Position numbers and translations under genes: made by a program
Notes under the pieces: generated by a model
Databases searched by the model: none
What the model was told of the DNA's origin: nothing
What the model saw: the letters and a program-made list of their open reading frames with translations, nothing else
From: an uncultured Erysipelotrichaceae bacterium
GTDB taxonomy: Bacteria > Bacillota_I > Bacilli_A > Erysipelotrichales > Coprobacillaceae
Reading direction: 5' to 3'
Assembly (NCBI GenBank): GCA_900317015.1
Contig: ONFH01000183.1
Span: 1-5,269, forward strand
Length of the DNA stretch: 5,269 nt
Part shown: in pieces, positions 4,616 to 5,269 of the stretch
How positions within the stretch are numbered: the stretch's first letter is position 1
How the letters are laid out: every line of letters begins with the position of its first letter

Positions 4616-4619
4616 TTCT

Positions 4620-5269
4620 ATGTCAAATATTAAACTTGCCCATCGTTTTCGTCGCGAATTGAACTTTCGTGAACTTGGCGGTTATCGTAGCAGTGATGGT
4701 CGTCATATTAAAGATGGCATTCTGTTTCGTTCAGGAGCCCCAGGCTATATGAATGAAGAAGAACGAAAACATTTTGAAGAATTGGGTGTCAAAGTCATTA
4801 TTGATTTTCGTAGTTTAGAAGAAAGTAAGGAAGTTCCTGATCCAGATTTTCCTAATACGACTTATATTCATATGCCTGCCATGAAAAATCCGGAAGGTGA
4901 GGATATAGACTTCTCACCAGCTCATATTTTTAAATTACTTCCTAAGACACCAACGAAAAACATTGCCAGAGGGGCAATTGATCGTTTCTATGATCTCTTG
5001 ATCTTTCATAATTCAGCCTATAAGGAAATGTTTAATCTGCTTCTAGAAGAACAGGTCCCAATGTTATTTCATTGTACAGCTGGTAAGGATCGTACAGGAG
5101 TAGCTGCAATATTGATCATGTTAGCGCTGGGAGTGAGTGAAGAAACGATTGAAAAGGATTATTTGCTTACAAATAAATACCGTAGTGCCAAGATCAAGGA
5201 AGTCTTAGATCATTATCGTCTGATTCATCATTTCTCAAAGACGCTTAAGATCATCCTTACATTCTCACA
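4620..5269 (+). CDS. Tyrosine/dual-specificity phosphatase, PtpB/LipA type (3' end missing)
   Basis: 216 codons are visible and the frame is open to the window edge. The family usually runs to about 240-300 residues, so the C-terminus is lost. The N-terminal NFRELGGYRSSDGRHIKDG (residues 15-33), LFRSGA (35-40) and VIIDFRSLEE (59-68) are hallmarks of the Y_phosphatase3 group. The P-loop is HCTAGKDRTG at 151-160: nucleophile Cys152 and Arg158 of the CX5R signature, with Lys156 and Asp157 as in Mycobacterium PtpB and Listeria LipA. Members of that group remove phosphate from phosphotyrosine and, in some cases, phosphoinositides. No signal peptide is seen, so action in the cytoplasm is likely unless export is non-classical. 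Substrate is unknown. It is the second gene of the probable operon with the SseB-like gene. Confidence 0.9.
   Translation, partial: MSNIKLAHRFRRELNFRELGGYRSSDGRHIKDGILFRSGAPGYMNEEERKHFEELGVKVIIDFRSLEESKEVPDPDFPNTTYIHMPAMKNPEGEDIDFSPAHIFKLLPKTPTKNIARGAIDRFYDLLIFHNSAYKEMFNLLLEEQVPMLFHCTAGKDRTGVAAILIMLALGVSEETIEKDYLLTNKYRSAKIKEVLDHYRLIHHFSKTLKIILTFS

Overview
The window looks like a chromosomal stretch from a low-GC, gut-type Firmicute. AT-rich codon use, strong AAGGAG ribosome sites, Gram-positive signal peptides, Lys/Tyr-rich cell-wall-binding repeats and SseB-like and PtpB/LipA-like proteins all fit. An Erysipelotrichia/Coprobacillaceae-type host is my best guess, but it is an inference and the sequence alone cannot fix it. 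All seven genes are on the + strand. The last one runs off the right edge, and no gap between genes exceeds about 210 bases.

Layout. (1) 40-366 is a small stand-alone cupin followed by a hairpin terminator. (2) 504-2267 is a two-gene operon of tandem paralogues. Both are secreted proteins with a signal peptide, a low-complexity Thr/Ser/Glu linker, about four cell-wall-binding-type repeats and a C-terminal transglutaminase-like domain with an intact Cys-His-Asp triad. They share one promoter and one terminator. (3) 2316-4045 holds a second, unrelated tandem duplication. Two secreted proteins of about 233 residues, each with one DxDxDGxxE calcium-loop motif, each keep their own extended -10 promoter, odd long-spaced Shine-Dalgarno and GTGA-loop terminator, so the whole transcription unit was copied. 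(4) 4107 to the end is a probable operon of an SseB-domain protein and a PtpB/LipA-type tyrosine phosphatase (3' end missing).

The centre of the window is therefore a cluster of four exported proteins made by two independent duplications, flanked by ordinary cytoplasmic genes. A plausible reading is a cell-surface module: wall-anchored transglutaminase/cysteine-peptidase-like enzymes next to small secreted calcium-loop proteins. No shared promoter or partner domain proves that they work together. The most unusual observations are the four cysteines clustered around the transglutaminase-like active site in both copies, the near-total protein conservation of the signal peptide and first mature helix in the second pair despite many silent changes, and paired ATCAT boxes around the -10 of both copies' promoters. 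I see no RNA gene, CRISPR array, transposase or attachment site.
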